From: Bisporella sp. PMI_857
Taxonomy: Eukaryota; Ascomycota; Leotiomycetes; Helotiales; Helotiaceae
Direction: 5' to 3'
Length of the DNA: 64,000 nt
Assembly: GCA_021307315.1 (NCBI GenBank)
Contig: JAJSPD010000024.1
Span: forward strand, 558,001 to 622,000
Part shown: one piece after another, positions 12,072 through 24,474 of the stretch
How positions within the stretch are numbered: the first letter of the stretch is position 1
Layout of the letters: each line of letters begins with the position of its first letter
Position numbers and translations under genes: made by a program
Notes under the pieces: generated by a model
What the model saw: only the letters and a program-made list of their open reading frames with translations
Told to the model about the DNA's origin: nothing
The model's database searches: none

Positions 12072-12908
12072 CTAATAACCTGTAGCACCAGGAGCCTTCT
12101 CATCTTTGCGCAGACTCAAAAGCAACTCGCGCATCTTCTCTTTGCCTGTTCCGCTTGCTCCCCCCTTTACACCTTTTCCGCTCAAATCAACTAACTTGGC
12201 AATGCGCTCCCAACTCGTGCCACCTGCGCTAGTATCCTCTCGACTCTCAAGGAAAGCCTCGGCGTCACGTCGGGTCTGGGCGATAGCTTTCTCCTTCTTA
12301 GAGTTGTAGTTTTCGTAGAAGTCATCGATGTTTTGTTGGGCAGTCTTCACAGTTTCTTCTTGCTTTTGCTGGTCTTTCTCTGCACGTTCAGCGATTGAAG
12401 CATCGCGGCGGGCACGCCATTGTTGGAGGACCTCAGGCTCTTCTTCATCTTGAGCAGTGGCATGGTAGGAGGAATAGGAGCTGGTAATGTTGCCGCCTGG
12501 CGCTACAGCCTAATCCACAAATTGGTTAGAATAGGTTTCCACGATAGCAAGACACCAAATTTACCTCATTTCGTGTATCGATAGAAGGAAAAGAGCTCTC
12601 AAATTCAACGACTTCCTCGCCACCATTTCCACCCCCTAAAAGATCCTCTTCATCATCTTCTGCGAATGCGGCCTTGTCGTTGCCTGTAGTAAATTGATCG
12701 GCATCGTCGCCTAAGAGGGCCTTCTCTCGTGATAAAAAGTCGTCGGCGCCAGCAGTTTCGAACCCACTATCAGTTTGTGGTTGTGATGGAGCAGCTAAAT
12801 ACCACCAGACATGTTAGACACCGCCTACTAAACATCTGTATAGAGAAGCCCAAATTCAGTCTTACCACCAGAGTCAAACTCTTCAAGTGAGGGGAATCTG
12901 TCGGCCAT
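12072..12908 (-). CDS. clc1: clathrin light chain
   Basis: Three exons, 12866-12908, 12565-12794 and 12072-12509, give 236 residues. The start MADRFPSLEEFDSG is followed by an acidic region (residues 50-90: AFAEDDEEDLLGGG) containing the EEVVEFESSFP element. A long helical segment (residues 110-190: EVLQQWRARRDASIAERAE) forms the heavy-chain-binding coiled coil. The C-terminus includes the conserved block TSWERIAKLVDLSGKG. The layout and length match fungal clathrin light chains, which coat vesicles at the trans-Golgi and plasma membrane. It is head to head with the RTT103-like gene. Confidence 0.92.
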
Positions 12909-13399
12909 ATTGCTTGTTTTGAATCCTATGTTGCACAAATAATTTGAGGTTCTTTAGAGACCGTTATGGCTATCGTGTTAATGGCCCAGAAAGTGAAATG
13001 CAGCAGCCAATGACGAGAGCGGAAGTTGCCGAGCTTCTTCAAGGGTCCTTTGTCTTGTGCCTGGACTGTGTGAACAACTCTGTTTATTAACTTAAAACCA
13101 CCACATACACCAGATGCATCTGTGATACCACCTCGATTGAATTTAACTTGACGGCAAGCTGTAGAACACTTACATACTCCTTGACTGGTTACCGTATTCA
13201 GCAAAGGATACGTGATTTATTCCACTTCTGCATTTTATTTAAAGGCTGCTCGTCTCACGATTCGAATGACCTTCCCTTTGGCAGTAGACAATCAAAGCTC
13301 AACAACAATCCGCTTTGTAATCTGACAAAAATCAAGTTATATTAACGCCGAGTCAGCTCCCTGCAGTTTGGCATTCTTGCGAACAATACTCTATACATA
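12909..13399. promoter_or_regulatory. shared intergenic region of clathrin light chain and the RTT103-like gene
   Basis: This 491-bp spacer lies between divergent start codons at 12908 (minus) and 13400 (plus). ORFs inside it are short and lack features of real genes. It should hold both promoters and 5' UTRs. Confidence 0.45.
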
Positions 13400-14911
13400 A
13401 TGGCATATACGGACGATGCTGTGCTCTCCAAGCTTTCTTCCTTGAACGAGACGCAGGAAAGCATCGTAGGTTCCCACAGCCTTATAACCAGTCCAGCACT
13501 TTTGTTCTCTCTAAGAAAACTGCCAGATGCTAACACTAAATAGGTCACTGTTGCACAATGGGTCATGTTTCACAGGTACACAAGCAGCCTTGCAATCACC
13601 TCACTTGCGATGTACTAACCCGATTCCTTAGGAGACACGCAGACCGTACCGGCCAGCTATGGCTCCAGCGCCTCAAGGATTCCAGCAGTAATAAGAGACT
13701 TAACCTTATTTATCTTGCAAATGGTATGGCCCTCGTTTCTATCTTAGCATCACCATCAAAATTATGGCCGCATCTGCCACAAGTACCTTAGGTACAATCT
13801 GGGGACACGTTTGCTAATGACACCTTGTGTTGCAGAGGTGGCACAACAATCAAAAGCTCGGCACAAAGATGATTTTTTGACAGCCTTCTCGCCCGTTATT
13901 GCCGAGGCCACAGCTGTTGCCTATAAAGGCGCGTCTGGTGAAGTACAAGGGAAGTTGAAAAGGGTCGTGAGTGTTTGGAGGGAACGTCAAGTTTTTGAGA
14001 CACCCATACAGGATGCAATTGAAGCCAGGATCGAAGGTGAGGCAATGCTTCTTAGATTTCCTAGCCGAGTGCTGATTATTCTAGAACTCGACAAAACTAG
14101 GAGCACAACGCAGCAGAATGGTGGAGGCTCTCTCTTTGGTTCAAAGACTGGCACTCCAGTCGAGCTTGAGCCCCTGGTAAAACCACAACAAGCCTTGTCA
14201 AAAAGTCTCCTCACTGCTAAAACCCCTCTTCTAAATGCCAAACAAGACTATGAGAAGATGATGGATTCTGCTGCTGTTATCCCATCCCCTCCAGTGCATG
14301 CCGCGCGCCTTAATGGTCTGCTGAAGACTTTAGCAGTAGCGGAAGGAGCCGTTTCTGAAAGTATCAGAGCGCGTAAACAGCTCATTGCTGGTCTTGAAAA
14401 GATTCTTCAGACTAATCAAGCAACTCTGCGCGAAGAGGAAGCAAGATTCGAGGAATTGTCAAATCGGAGAGCTGAGGTCGATACGAAGAAAAGGGATGTC
14501 GAGATCTCTATCATGCGCCAGTACGGCGACAACAATCCCAGTACCCCAACCGAGAGCCCAGGAATGAAAAATTCTCCTCCAGCGGAGCCCGATAGACCAG
14601 AGGTTGAGACTTTGACTCCTCCTACCATAGCACATCATTCCGTTGGGCCTGTCCCAGAATTCCAGCTTCAGGATTCGAGCAAGCAAAATACTTCGCTGAC
14701 TTCAGAACATTCAACAAGAGATTCGACCTGGACTCAACCACATGAATCGGTAGCGGGCGCAGATCTGTTGTCCAGTCTCAGCGGATCCAACTCGTATGGA
14801 GGTGTGTACGGTGGCGGCAGTCTAAAAAAGCGAAAACTAAATCCCGGTGAGGAAATTCCGGATTTTGGAGATGAGTTGGACCCGGATGTGACTGCAATGC
14901 TGAATAGTTGA
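13400..14911 (+). CDS. rtt103: CID-domain protein of the Rtt103 type (RNA polymerase II CTD-interacting)
   Basis: Four exons, 13400-13465, 13544-13575, 13632-13723 and 13836-14911, give 421 residues with consistent phases. Residues 1-130 form a CTD-interacting domain: MAYTDDAVLSKLSSLNETQES, QWVMFHRRHADR, LWLQRLKDSSSNKRLNLIYLANEV, and the closing VVSVWRERQVFETP. Residues about 200-290 are charged and helical, likely coiled coil. The tail is disordered and ends with KKRKLNPGEEIPDFGDELD. Rtt103 binds Ser2-phosphorylated Pol II CTD and couples 3'-end processing with Rat1-dependent termination. The CID call is firm. The Rtt103 rather than Pcf11 identity rests on CID plus coiled coil with no zinc fingers visible. 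Confidence 0.87.
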
Positions 14912-15363
14912 TCTGTTCACTTCAAAAAGGCATCAGTCTAAGCAAGATTTCACTTCGTCAATGAAGCGACCCACATATACCTTAAGAGCGATGGCTACGG
15001 ATAGCTATCACGCGGAATTATATGCCCAACGATCAAGGAACATTTTTTCTCCGATGCGGTAAGGAAGGCTTCTCGAATAATATTGAGAAGTCCAAGGGGG
15101 AAGCATCAAGCTATTTTAGGCAGCTTCTAAGCCTAGAAAATAATCAACAAAACCGCCTACGAAATTACTTCATATGTCGACTTAAGGTGTATATTCTCAA
15201 GATAATTTCACCACTTTACAGACTAGTTGTAGAATCTACCATTTTAAAGAAGCTAAAAACTCTACTCGCTGGCTATGCACCGTTTCCATGAAAATTCCCA
15301 TGCATTCTCCCTATTCATGTACCCTAACATTACTCATGTCTCAGATTTGTTATTTGGGCATCA
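14912..15363. other. gene-free stretch (tail to tail, RTT103-like and CDC37)
   Basis: The two flanking genes converge here. It should hold both 3' UTRs; no further feature seen. Confidence 0.4.
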
Positions 15364-17069
15364 TTACTCAGGATCATCGGAATATTTTGCATTTAGCTGT
15401 TGCTCTTGCAGCTTGCTTTGTGCTGCCGCCGCTCGCTCCTGTTCCTCAAATTCTTTCAGGGCGGCTTGACCCTCTTCAGTTGTTGCATCGATGATTTGTT
15501 CTTCGAGTGACAGCATGCCGCCCTATGTCAGAGGCGTCAACTATATTCATATCAGAGAAATGAGGATGAAATGGGGAAACTAACCTCGCTCAGCTGAGAA
15601 ACTACCTCCTCCGCCTGCTCAACGCTCATCTTGCCAAGAACCTTGTTCACTTCATCCAGGCTACCGCTCTCTAGGGCACGTTGGAGTCCAGGTGGAAAGG
15701 CATCAAAAAGCTGCCTCGCCTTAGCTATATCTGGATCCTCAGACTTGGCTGGCGGAACTTGAATGTTGATTGCTGTTCCAGGATCCACAGCATGAAGCTG
15801 GATCTGTTCCACGCCTCCTGTTCCATCGGCTTCTTCCTGCGCTCGCTGCTTAATGATTTCTTTCGATCGAACCTCAATACGCTTATAGGTTGATTGAACA
15901 TCATCGAAGAATACTTTTTGCGCCTGATGTCCTTGAGTTGTAATTCGCTTGAAGAAAAGACCTACGCCATCCTTGCCTAATGCTCTACAATATTGAAGCA
16001 GAAGTCCTTGGTGGACACATTGCCGAGCAAAGTCCAGCTTGCCGTCCATCGCTGCGTTGAACGCCATCACCAATAATCCATCTGTCTCTTTTTCTGCGAG
16101 CACTCCCGGATTCTGAGAAATAAATTGTAAGCAACCATGATAGTCGCCTATTTTAAACTTCGCAAATGCTTTCCCAAGGTCTGTCGGCTCTATGTCTGCC
16201 TCATCATCTGAGTCCTCGGGGTCAGGTGCAGGTTCATCAATGTCAGCCTCAGCACCTGAAGATTCTTGACCATCCTTGGCGGCAAGAGTATGCGGGTTCA
16301 ATACTTCAACAGCTTGGACCTTTGGTTTCTGTTTGGTGGCCTTTTTGAGTTCTTGAGCAGGTGCGGGTGTAGGAGCGGATTTAGAGACATGCGAGGTGTT
16401 GAAGCCGGTGCTGTAACTCTCACTGGTGATTTTTCTACTCTCTTCCAATTCTAACTCCTTCAATTGCTCTTCTAGTTGCCTCTGCAGGTCCATAACCTTA
16501 TCCTCGTGGACCTTAACTTCTGCTATATAGGCTTCGTACCGGTTCTCCGATTTGTCCTCGTCCACCTTTGCCTTAACCTGATCTATCATGGCAGCCATCA
16601 TCTTCGAGTAGGAAGGGAGGGGCTCCTTCTCTGAAGTATGAACGCCTTCTGGACGTGGCGGAGGTGTATCCTCGCCTGCCTTGCCTACAGACTCCATCAC
16701 AGACTGAAAAATCAGCTCATCTGGATTGCGTTTGTCTGCTTCGGCAGTATGAGACTTCAATGCAGTGAGGAGACCACTGATCCGCTTAAGCAGACCATCA
16801 TTGATGATACGCTCATACTTATAGGTGGCAATCTTGTTCTTCCGTTCATATCTTTGCTGGTGGATTTGGTTTTGTTTTGCGCGAATGAAGGACTTTTTGT
16901 CAACATTAGGATGGACTTCGATATCTGAGTCGTCACTCAGTTCCAGAGCATCCTAGAGGTAACATTGTCAGCCTTGACGTTCAGCCTGATGTAGATGTAA
17001 CTGAAACTAAGTACAAGGCTTAGAGGATCTTGGATGATAGCTTACCCATTTGCTATAGTCCAAAGGCAT
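15364..17069 (-). CDS. cdc37: Hsp90 co-chaperone Cdc37
   Basis: Three exons, 17046-17069, 15585-16952 and 15364-15522, give 516 residues. The N-terminus MPLDYSKWDALELSDDSD is diagnostic. Its serines fall at positions 14 and 17, which are the casein-kinase-2 sites of yeast Cdc37. The kinase-binding N-domain is followed by a coiled coil (residues 100-160). A Hsp90-binding middle domain starts around PTDLGKAFAKFKIGDYHGC and includes QKVFFDDVQSTYKRIE. A C-terminal helical part follows (FPPGLQRALESGSLDEVNKVLGKM). The last exon ends in a Gln/Glu-rich tail. Cdc37 loads client kinases on Hsp90 in the cytosol. Very secure call. Confidence 0.95.
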
Positions 17070-17409
17070 GGCGAAGGTATTTGCAGAATTTTATGATCTA
17101 AGGCCGTAGCTACCTGTCTTGGTGGAGGGGTAGAAATGTGGCGAGGCTTGAAATGTTCCCCCTCGTTGACTAGTTGACCCACGGATAAAGTTATGCCAAG
17201 TTATGTAGAAGACGCATAAAGAAAGATGCGATGACGGAACGCTAACCGAAGTTACCAAGATGTTCGTGGTGGTGAGCACTCTATCCTTCTCACCAGCAAT
17301 AATTATTTGCAGCAGATGATTTAAACCGCGACAATGGGATATGGATCATTCTGGTGCCAAAACCTTATAGTACGGTAATATCGGTGGTACTGGTTCTTGT
17401 GCCCTCAAG
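17070..17409. promoter_or_regulatory. shared intergenic region of CDC37 and MDL1-type gene
   Basis: This 340-bp spacer lies between divergent start codons at 17069 (minus) and 17410 (plus). Both promoters must lie here or in 5' UTR introns. Confidence 0.45.
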
Positions 17410-19824
17410 ATGGAAATGGCAATGCGCCGAACAGCATTCCAAGGAAATGCATGGAGAAACTCGGTCAACGGGATAGCTTCCGGACAGCTTTCGAGCACGC
17501 ATTGCGCATCACCAGCAAATTTATCAGCGCGTCTATTAGCATCTGGAACTTCTCAAGTTATAAAGAGGCACAACTCAAGCTTCCCACGGCCCCCGATCGC
17601 AAAATTCAAGCTGTCGGCAAAGGCATCTATTACAACACTTCTGCGAAGGCCACAGAGCAATTTATCATCAACTTGGAGACCAGCTCTATCTTATATTCGG
17701 CCATTTAATAGTACAACAAATCTGCGTGATGCGCCTCGAAGCAGTGATAGACAAGATCTAATAGAAAAGGAGAAGGCAAGGAGGGAGGAAGAGGAAGAAA
17801 ACCTTATAGACGAGCAAGATGGATTCCAGAAGACAGAAAAGGCTGCACGAGCCTCACAAGTCAATCTCAGTGCGCGACTGCAGAGCAGTGGAAAGCCGAA
17901 GAATTCTGCGGGATTCGGTGAGATTTGGAGGCTACTCAAAATCGCAAGACCAGAGGCAAAATGGTTAGGCTTAGCATTCTTATTCCTGCTGATATCTTCT
18001 TCGATCACCATGTCTATACCATTTTCCATTGGAAAGATTTTGGATTTAGCTGTAAAGGACCCAGCTGAAGGCAACAGATTGTTTGGGTTGGATATCAATC
18101 AGTTTTACATAGCACTTGGATGTGTGTTGACACTGGGAGCTGCGGCGAACTATGGCAGGATTATCATATTACGAATCGTGGGAGAGCGGATTGTAGCTAG
18201 ACTCCGGTCGCAGCTATATAGGCGGACATATGTACAGAATGCAGAGTTCTTCGATGCAAATCGGGTCGGCGACTTAATATCACGGCTTAGCTCGGACACT
18301 ATTATCGTTGGCAAGAGCATAACACAGAACCTCTCAGATGGCTTGCGAGCAATAGTGAGTGGCGGAGCTGGATTTGGTGCTATGGCTTGGGTGAGCTTGA
18401 AGCTTACAAGTATTCTCTGCTTGATGTTTCCTCCAGTCGCACTCGGAGCCTTCTTTTATGGAAGAGCAATTCGGAACCTCAGTAGGAAGATTCAGAGGAA
18501 TCTAGGAACATTGACAAAGATCGCTGAAGAAAGACTTGGGAACGTGCGCACCAGTCAAGCATTTGCGGGCGAAACACAGGAGGTTGGGCGATATAATAAT
18601 CAGATCAAGAAGATTTTCGCTTTGGGAAAAAAAGAGGCTCTAATCAGTGCAACCTTTTTCAGCTCCTCCGGATTCCTTGGAAACATGACGATTCTTGCAT
18701 TGCTCTACTCAGGAGGATCGATGGTGAAGAGTGGTGTCATTAGCATAGGCGATCTTACCACATTTTTGATGTATACCGCTTATGCAGGATCAAGCTTGTT
18801 TGGAGTCTCTAGTTTTTACTCTGAGCTCATGAAAGGAGTGGGAGCCGCAAGCAGACTCTTTGAGTTGCAGGACCGAAAGCCTACGATCCCAGCCACTGTT
18901 GGAACGAAAGTTAAGTCTGCTCAAGGCGTCATTAAATTCTCCAATGTATCTTTTGCATACCCTACACGACCGGCAGTCACTATTTTTGATGGGCTTGAAT
19001 TTGAGATTCCATCTGGTACGAATGTCGCAATTGTTGGTCCTAGTGGTGGCGGGAAATCCACGATCGGCTCGTTGTTGTTACGCTTCTACAATCCGACACA
19101 AGGCACAATATCAATCAACGGGCAGGACATATCTACTATGAACGGAAAGTCCCTTCGTCGACGAATAGGTATGGTCGGCCAAGAACCAGTTTTGATGTCT
19201 GGGTCGATCGCAGAGAACATTGCCTATGGTAAACCTCATGCTACGAGAGCTGAGATTATTGCTGCCGCACGAAAAGCCAATTGTCAATTCATTAGCGACT
19301 TCCCAGAGGGCTTAGATACCTCTGTTGGTGCTCGTGGTGCGCAGCTATCTGGTGGCCAAAAGCAGCGAATTGCAATAGCAAGAGCCCTACTCAAGAATCC
19401 CGATATTCTGATTCTTGACGAGGCAACCTCGGCATTAGATGCCGAATCCGAAACTCTGGTGAACTCTGCACTTGCAGCACTACTACGTGGCCACAATACC
19501 ACGATTTCAATCGCTCATCGGCTGTCCACCATCAAACGGTCTGACCATATCATTGTGCTATCAAGCGATGGCAAGGTTGCCGAGACTGGCACCTACAATA
19601 ATTTATCTAGCAATCCAGAATCTGCTTTCTCGAAACTCATGGAGTGGCAGATGAATGGAGGTGATGCCGCAGAACCCCGGCCCCGAGAGCCTGAGGGACA
19701 CCTTACCCAGCGAGAAGAATTGGGGGATGACTTGATAAGAATTAACGAAGAAAATCAGGACATCGATGAGGACGATGAGAACGAGAAGGCAGAGGCTCCA
19801 TCGAAACCTCCTGGGCAGCAATAA
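17410..19824 (+). CDS. mdl1: mitochondrial ABC half-transporter, Mdl1/ABCB10 type
   Basis: A single exon encodes 804 residues. The N-terminal 110 residues are rich in Arg/Ser/Ala with almost no acids, a mitochondrial presequence. A charged linker follows, then a six-helix ABC transmembrane domain (residues 180-480; WLGLAFLFLLISSSITM first, then NAEFFDANRVGDLISRLSSDT). The nucleotide-binding domain has Walker A GPSGGGKST, Q-loop GQEPVLMSGSI, signature LSGGQKQRIAIARALL, Walker B ILILDEATSALD and H-loop SIAHRLST. One membrane domain plus one ATPase domain marks a half-transporter that dimerises. Yeast Mdl1 exports peptides made by inner-membrane proteolysis. The C-terminal 60 residues are acidic and Pro-rich, unlike the core. 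Mdl1 versus Mdl2 is decided only by overall resemblance. Confidence 0.9.
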   Translation: MEMAMRRTAFQGNAWRNSVNGIASGQLSSTHCASPANLSARLLASGTSQVIKRHNSSFPRPPIAKFKLSAKASITTLLRRPQSNLSSTWRPALSYIRPFNSTTNLRDAPRSSDRQDLIEKEKARREEEEENLIDEQDGFQKTEKAARASQVNLSARLQSSGKPKNSAGFGEIWRLLKIARPEAKWLGLAFLFLLISSSITMSIPFSIGKILDLAVKDPAEGNRLFGLDINQFYIALGCVLTLGAAANYGRIIILRIVGERIVARLRSQLYRRTYVQNAEFFDANRVGDLISRLSSDTIIVGKSITQNLSDGLRAIVSGGAGFGAMAWVSLKLTSILCLMFPPVALGAFFYGRAIRNLSRKIQRNLGTLTKIAEERLGNVRTSQAFAGETQEVGRYNNQIKKIFALGKKEALISATFFSSSGFLGNMTILALLYSGGSMVKSGVISIGDLTTFLMYTAYAGSSLFGVSSFYSELMKGVGAASRLFELQDRKPTIPATVGTKVKSAQGVIKFSNVSFAYPTRPAVTIFDGLEFEIPSGTNVAIVGPSGGGKSTIGSLLLRFYNPTQGTISINGQDISTMNGKSLRRRIGMVGQEPVLMSGSIAENIAYGKPHATRAEIIAAARKANCQFISDFPEGLDTSVGARGAQLSGGQKQRIAIARALLKNPDILILDEATSALDAESETLVNSALAALLRGHNTTISIAHRLSTIKRSDHIIVLSSDGKVAETGTYNNLSSNPESAFSKLMEWQMNGGDAAEPRPREPEGHLTQREELGDDLIRINEENQDIDEDDENEKAEAPSKPPGQQ

Positions 19825-22800
19825 TAGTGATATTCGTGTGGTTTTGGAGTAGTCTTAAGGATACTATTGTGGGGCAACCTCTCTTTTTCAAGGCATATTA
19901 TAACAGCATTGGGCGGGGTTGGCATATGATCGGTCATACTTGTACTTTACTCCGCTCGATATAGACATCAAAGTTGATTTATTTCCAGGATACGCATCGA
20001 AGCGTACCTTTCTCTCGTAGTAGACTTGGCACAAGCACAACAATGGGGTGGCCTGGCAGACCTGCCCAAGTGGCGTTTAGCTTGAGTTCCGTGTCAGCTT
20101 CTTTCTATAAGTCTGAGTTGCCACACCTTTCATGACCTTGGTTATTCCATGAACAGGCTGCAAGTCTACTGTGTTGAAAGATATGAAATAATTCTGTTAC
20201 TTAGTTTGATCTGTGTTCTTGGCCTAGCTTCCTGACCAGCTTGATGTCATAATTAGCAAACTCTTACTCCACAGGCAGTTCAACAGTCATTGAAAGTGGA
20301 ACTGAAGTACGGTTGACTTGAGTATGGCAACCAACCCAGTTACTGCATCTCTGTCTACATGTCAGAACTCAATCCCAGTATTAACATAATCAAATCCAGA
20401 CGAAGTAAATATTTAACCTTACGTTCATCATTTTAACGTCCAGTTGTTCACACCACAGCATTCCCACTTGTTTATCTGGCCAGAATTTCCAACGAATACC
20501 AGAAGAACTGCACAGTACCTGTTGTTCTTAGAGTTAGTGTATATAGCATAAGTAAGAATTGAAACCTAGACTAGATACACATACGCAGCAGCAGAAGCTA
20601 GTACTTCATGCCTCCTCGCACTTGTGAAAGCTGTCGTCACAACAGAAACATGAAGGTGAAAGCCACAACAACCCCAATTATGGTTCCAATCGCTTTATAT
20701 GTATTGGGATCATCCTTTCTTGAGAGTTTGTATAACCAAAAGACCGGGACGATGAGCAAAGTGAGCGCTGTCAGTCTAGTAGCAGCGCTCGGACGAGTTA
20801 ACCAGTTTGGCTAATCTTTTTCGTTGGGAGTGTACTATCAACGCATTGGATTCACTCTTCTCCTCCAATATTGGAGATATAAATATGGACTACCAGGTGT
20901 TACATCTCACATGGGCCACGTTTTTATGGAAAGAAATACATACGAGTACAAACCCGCCAACTTTCTTCCGAGAAAGCTTCACCAGTTTATTAACGAGCTA
21001 ATTTAACTAATAGCGTTCTCGGGTGTTTGTCAAAAATATGAGATCTGCCCTATGATGAAGGTACTTCTCGCTGTTGGCCAAGGGTTGCTCTGCATCGAAG
21101 TAGTTCTTGATGTTCTGATAATCATTTGAGGATGGCTTCTGAAGGCAAAAAGTTTTCGAGCAGCATCTAGAAGCTGGACTATAATCTCTATCAGTTACAA
21201 GGCTATTTAAATTCGGCAAGTAACGCTGCCGTAATCTATAAAGGTGGCCTCGATTTCTCTGAGGAAATGCATACGGGTTTTGTCTTTACTTTCGTCTTCC
21301 TCCCCTGATCTCAACAACTAGTTCTCTCTTAAGCTGAATTCGTCAACATTCTCCAATTGTTCTTCCAAGCAGCGTGGTTGATCCTGATTATTAAGTAAGG
21401 ACTGGGCTTGGAGCACTCCGAATCGGCGATATAGTATAAAACTGTCGTCGCTGTTGAGCACAGGTGCCAAACGTGGATAACCCGCAGGATGCCTCTGAGG
21501 TACTACTACTGGGGTCAGATCGTGTATTGAGCCCCATTAGGTGCAGATTTATAGGATATATCCGTGTTTGAAGTTGTTGGGCTTCTCGGCCAGCGGATTA
21601 ATCTAGCTTTCGTTCGCACAAACTTGCGATTTAAGCAGCTCAGAGCACCTTGGGATTGAGGCGCTTCTGCATATGATGAGTTGCAATACGCGAATATCTT
21701 TTCTTTTTGAATGTACCTGAGGGATGTGGCTTGGAGACTCGACTTGTTGTCAAGGTTGGTGATCCGGGTTTAATTGATTGTTCGGTCTTGATGCAAGTAC
21801 CCAGGTCCCCTCTTTCCATCATATCGCTATTATTGTTGAAATTAATGCTTAGAATTTTGTTAATGTGACAAGGCCAGAGAAAGAAGTAAAGCCTCAGATC
21901 AGATAGTAAGCTTCTGTCGACGAAGACCGGACGGTTTTCACAAGGTTCATTTAACAGTCAAGAATGTTTCACGAGCGAAGCTAAGATTGTATGACCCGGG
22001 ACTCACTGTTCATGGTGTAAGGAAGACTCAAATATTGATTACATGATTAGCTTCGTTCTTCCGTTATCAAAATTAGGTGCGGTTATTTGCATGCAAGGTG
22101 GTACAAATGCCCTTAACCTATACCACTCCTCACTTAACACAAGTAGTAAGCTAAGCTGATGATCTTAAGTTTTACGCTCTATGAGCATGGGAGCTTCTGA
22201 AGATCAGTCTGTCTTTGCAAGTCGAGGAGGATTCAGTGGCTTTAGTGTTCAACCTTCTAATACAATTTTTTTGGAATGAAGATTCTTTCGAGCTTTCCAT
22301 CCTTGGACTCTCCTTTGTAGTTGCATCTGGAAAATAGAATTAGTGATTTACAACAAATTTCTGAAAAGTGAGTTTGCAATAAACATTTCATTGTCGTAGT
22401 GATGATAATGTGCTTGTAATAGTCCCCACTAGGTGTGATTTCTGTAACTTCAATCGTCTCCTATGTACCCGTGCTGGTTTGGACAGACACGCTTTAACCT
22501 ACTTCGTAGATGATGGTCTCCTACTAGGTAATAAGAATTTGGTACCAAATGAAAGCATACGAACAGTTCGATTTTTACCGGGTTATTTACTACTCCTTCC
22601 ATTTAAATAACTGATCCAGCGATATCGCTACTAGTATACTTATCTCCATTCTACATAATAATGAGCGGGATATATAAATATTCATTAAATTCAAGTTTGA
22701 GAAAATGAGCACTCTGCCGATTTTTTATGAATGATACCAGGCTCTTCTAAATCAAAGCTCGTAACCCACTTACAGCATTATCTGAGCAACTTGAAGAGTT

Positions 22801-23550
22801 TCCCATATTGCCAGCGAGTTGAATATATTGAGTTTGTACTCACTTCTGCTTGCGGACAGATGCGCGATGGTGTTGATCTTGGTATTTTATTCTTTCATTA
22901 TCTTCAACTTATTGTTTCCTGGCTGCTTGAGCATGGAGCGGCATTTATGTACAGCTTCATGGCGCTCTGCTGGAAGCTACTCTGGCTGGTAACTTCTATA
23001 CGCCATCCTGAATGTTCTTGACAGCGTTTTATGGGAACTAGAACATGTTTATCCGATTGCTCATCATTTATTCGTCAAATTAGTTCTAAAGAACGTTCTG
23101 ATACAATCATGTTACGCAAAAAATGGCTTTAATGTTCCAGAAGGTAGTCGTTTGCGTGTTTAAGTGAAAAGAACATCTCAGCACATTATCACGTATTGGG
23201 CTTCTAAAAGTTTCAGTTATGGACTTGATAATAGCTACTCATTCCCTATTCACATGGATGTTCTTGACGACTGAACTTATCCAAATTGACCAGTATCTAA
23301 GGCATACTGAGTATTAAACAAGAGAAGTAATAAACAGTAAACTGTAGTTCTTACTTTTGGAATATTGCATTGAGCTTTGCGGGGGGACGCAATTAAGTAG
23401 CTTAGAAGCCTCATCTGTTTCTCTTATGGCAAAGATTGTGGCCAATAGTTGCTAATTTTACGGTAATTTTTGTTGGATTTAAGGACAAATTCCAATTTCG
23501 AAAGTCTGAAAAGCTCTCCGTCCTTGACAAACTCTCTTTACTCATTAACC

Positions 23551-23574
23551 ATCCCAGCATCCCAGCATCCCAGC
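23551..23574. repeat. tandem repeat, 8-bp unit ATCCCAGC x 3
   Basis: Three perfect head-to-tail copies of ATCCCAGC inside the AT-rich desert. Confidence 0.85.
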
Positions 23575-24446
23575 AAAGTTTAGTTGAGTGTATCGAAATT
23601 CTTCTGCCTTCTGCCGTTTTGCGTAAACGCATTTCATCATGACATGCTTTGATGATCTTCAAGATGACTAGCATCTCTGAGGGCATTCGCACATTTAGTA
23701 TACGTAGAATTCAATCAAGGGTGCTAAAATGTGTGGGATGCTTCATGGCGAAGCTCGCTTAATTCAGTAGGCAATCTCTAGTATAATATTTCGTGGAGCT
23801 GTCGAATGGCCCGAAAGCAGGGTTGTGGGGGGACAGAAATGTTAGAGTGATTGAGATCTCTGAATATAGAGATGAGTCGGTGAAATCCAAGATGTGTATA
23901 GCGCACTATTTGCTTTAATTCTACGGTAAAGAGATCACACGAAATCAATATCTCATATCACGTGACTATATACGACTAGACCTCGTCCCCCTCCACTATT
24001 AAGAGAGACTGTTATGGATATGTATCTTAGAAGTATGTTTTACAGAGCCATAAGCTAGAACGAGGGCCTGCGTTCTTCTTGTCCAAGCCTTACATCAATG
24101 CAGTGTTGCGACATTGCTGCCTTACTGTGTCGAAGTTCATCTGCCAGCGAACTGAGAAATAGCTAAGAGGCCCAACCTATGTCAAAACTCAAGTTTTCGA
24201 GGAAATACACAAAGCACATATTTACGTTAAGGGCGGCGCCATGTATAAACAAATGGCTAACCATTGCTCGTATAGATGGCGTTTGTGAGCTAGTATACCC
24301 GGCAGGAGTATCAGATCCCAAGGTAAGCGAGACTTTACTGGATCAAAGTCTCTGCATAGATGCTCGATGTTGCATCATGCTCGCAAAAATGTACGAAAGT
24401 AGACATCAGATTAAGCTCTTGACCCCTGTCATTATTGGCGTGGATC

Positions 24447-24474
24447 TGGCTAAAGCCTGGTAAGGCTTTAGCCA
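24447..24474. repeat. perfect 11-bp inverted repeat with 6-nt loop
   Basis: The left arm TGGCTAAAGCC (24447-24457) is exactly complementary to GGCTTTAGCCA (24464-24474), with a TGGTAA loop. It could form a strong hairpin. No poly-T follows and no gene adjoins, so no function is assigned. Confidence 0.8.

Noticed and set aside
22410..22610. Short ORF containing YFVDDGLLLG, reminiscent of the reverse-transcriptase YVDD box
   Set aside because: No other reverse-transcriptase, integrase or LTR sequence surrounds it; a ten-residue match in a random 66-aa ORF is within chance.
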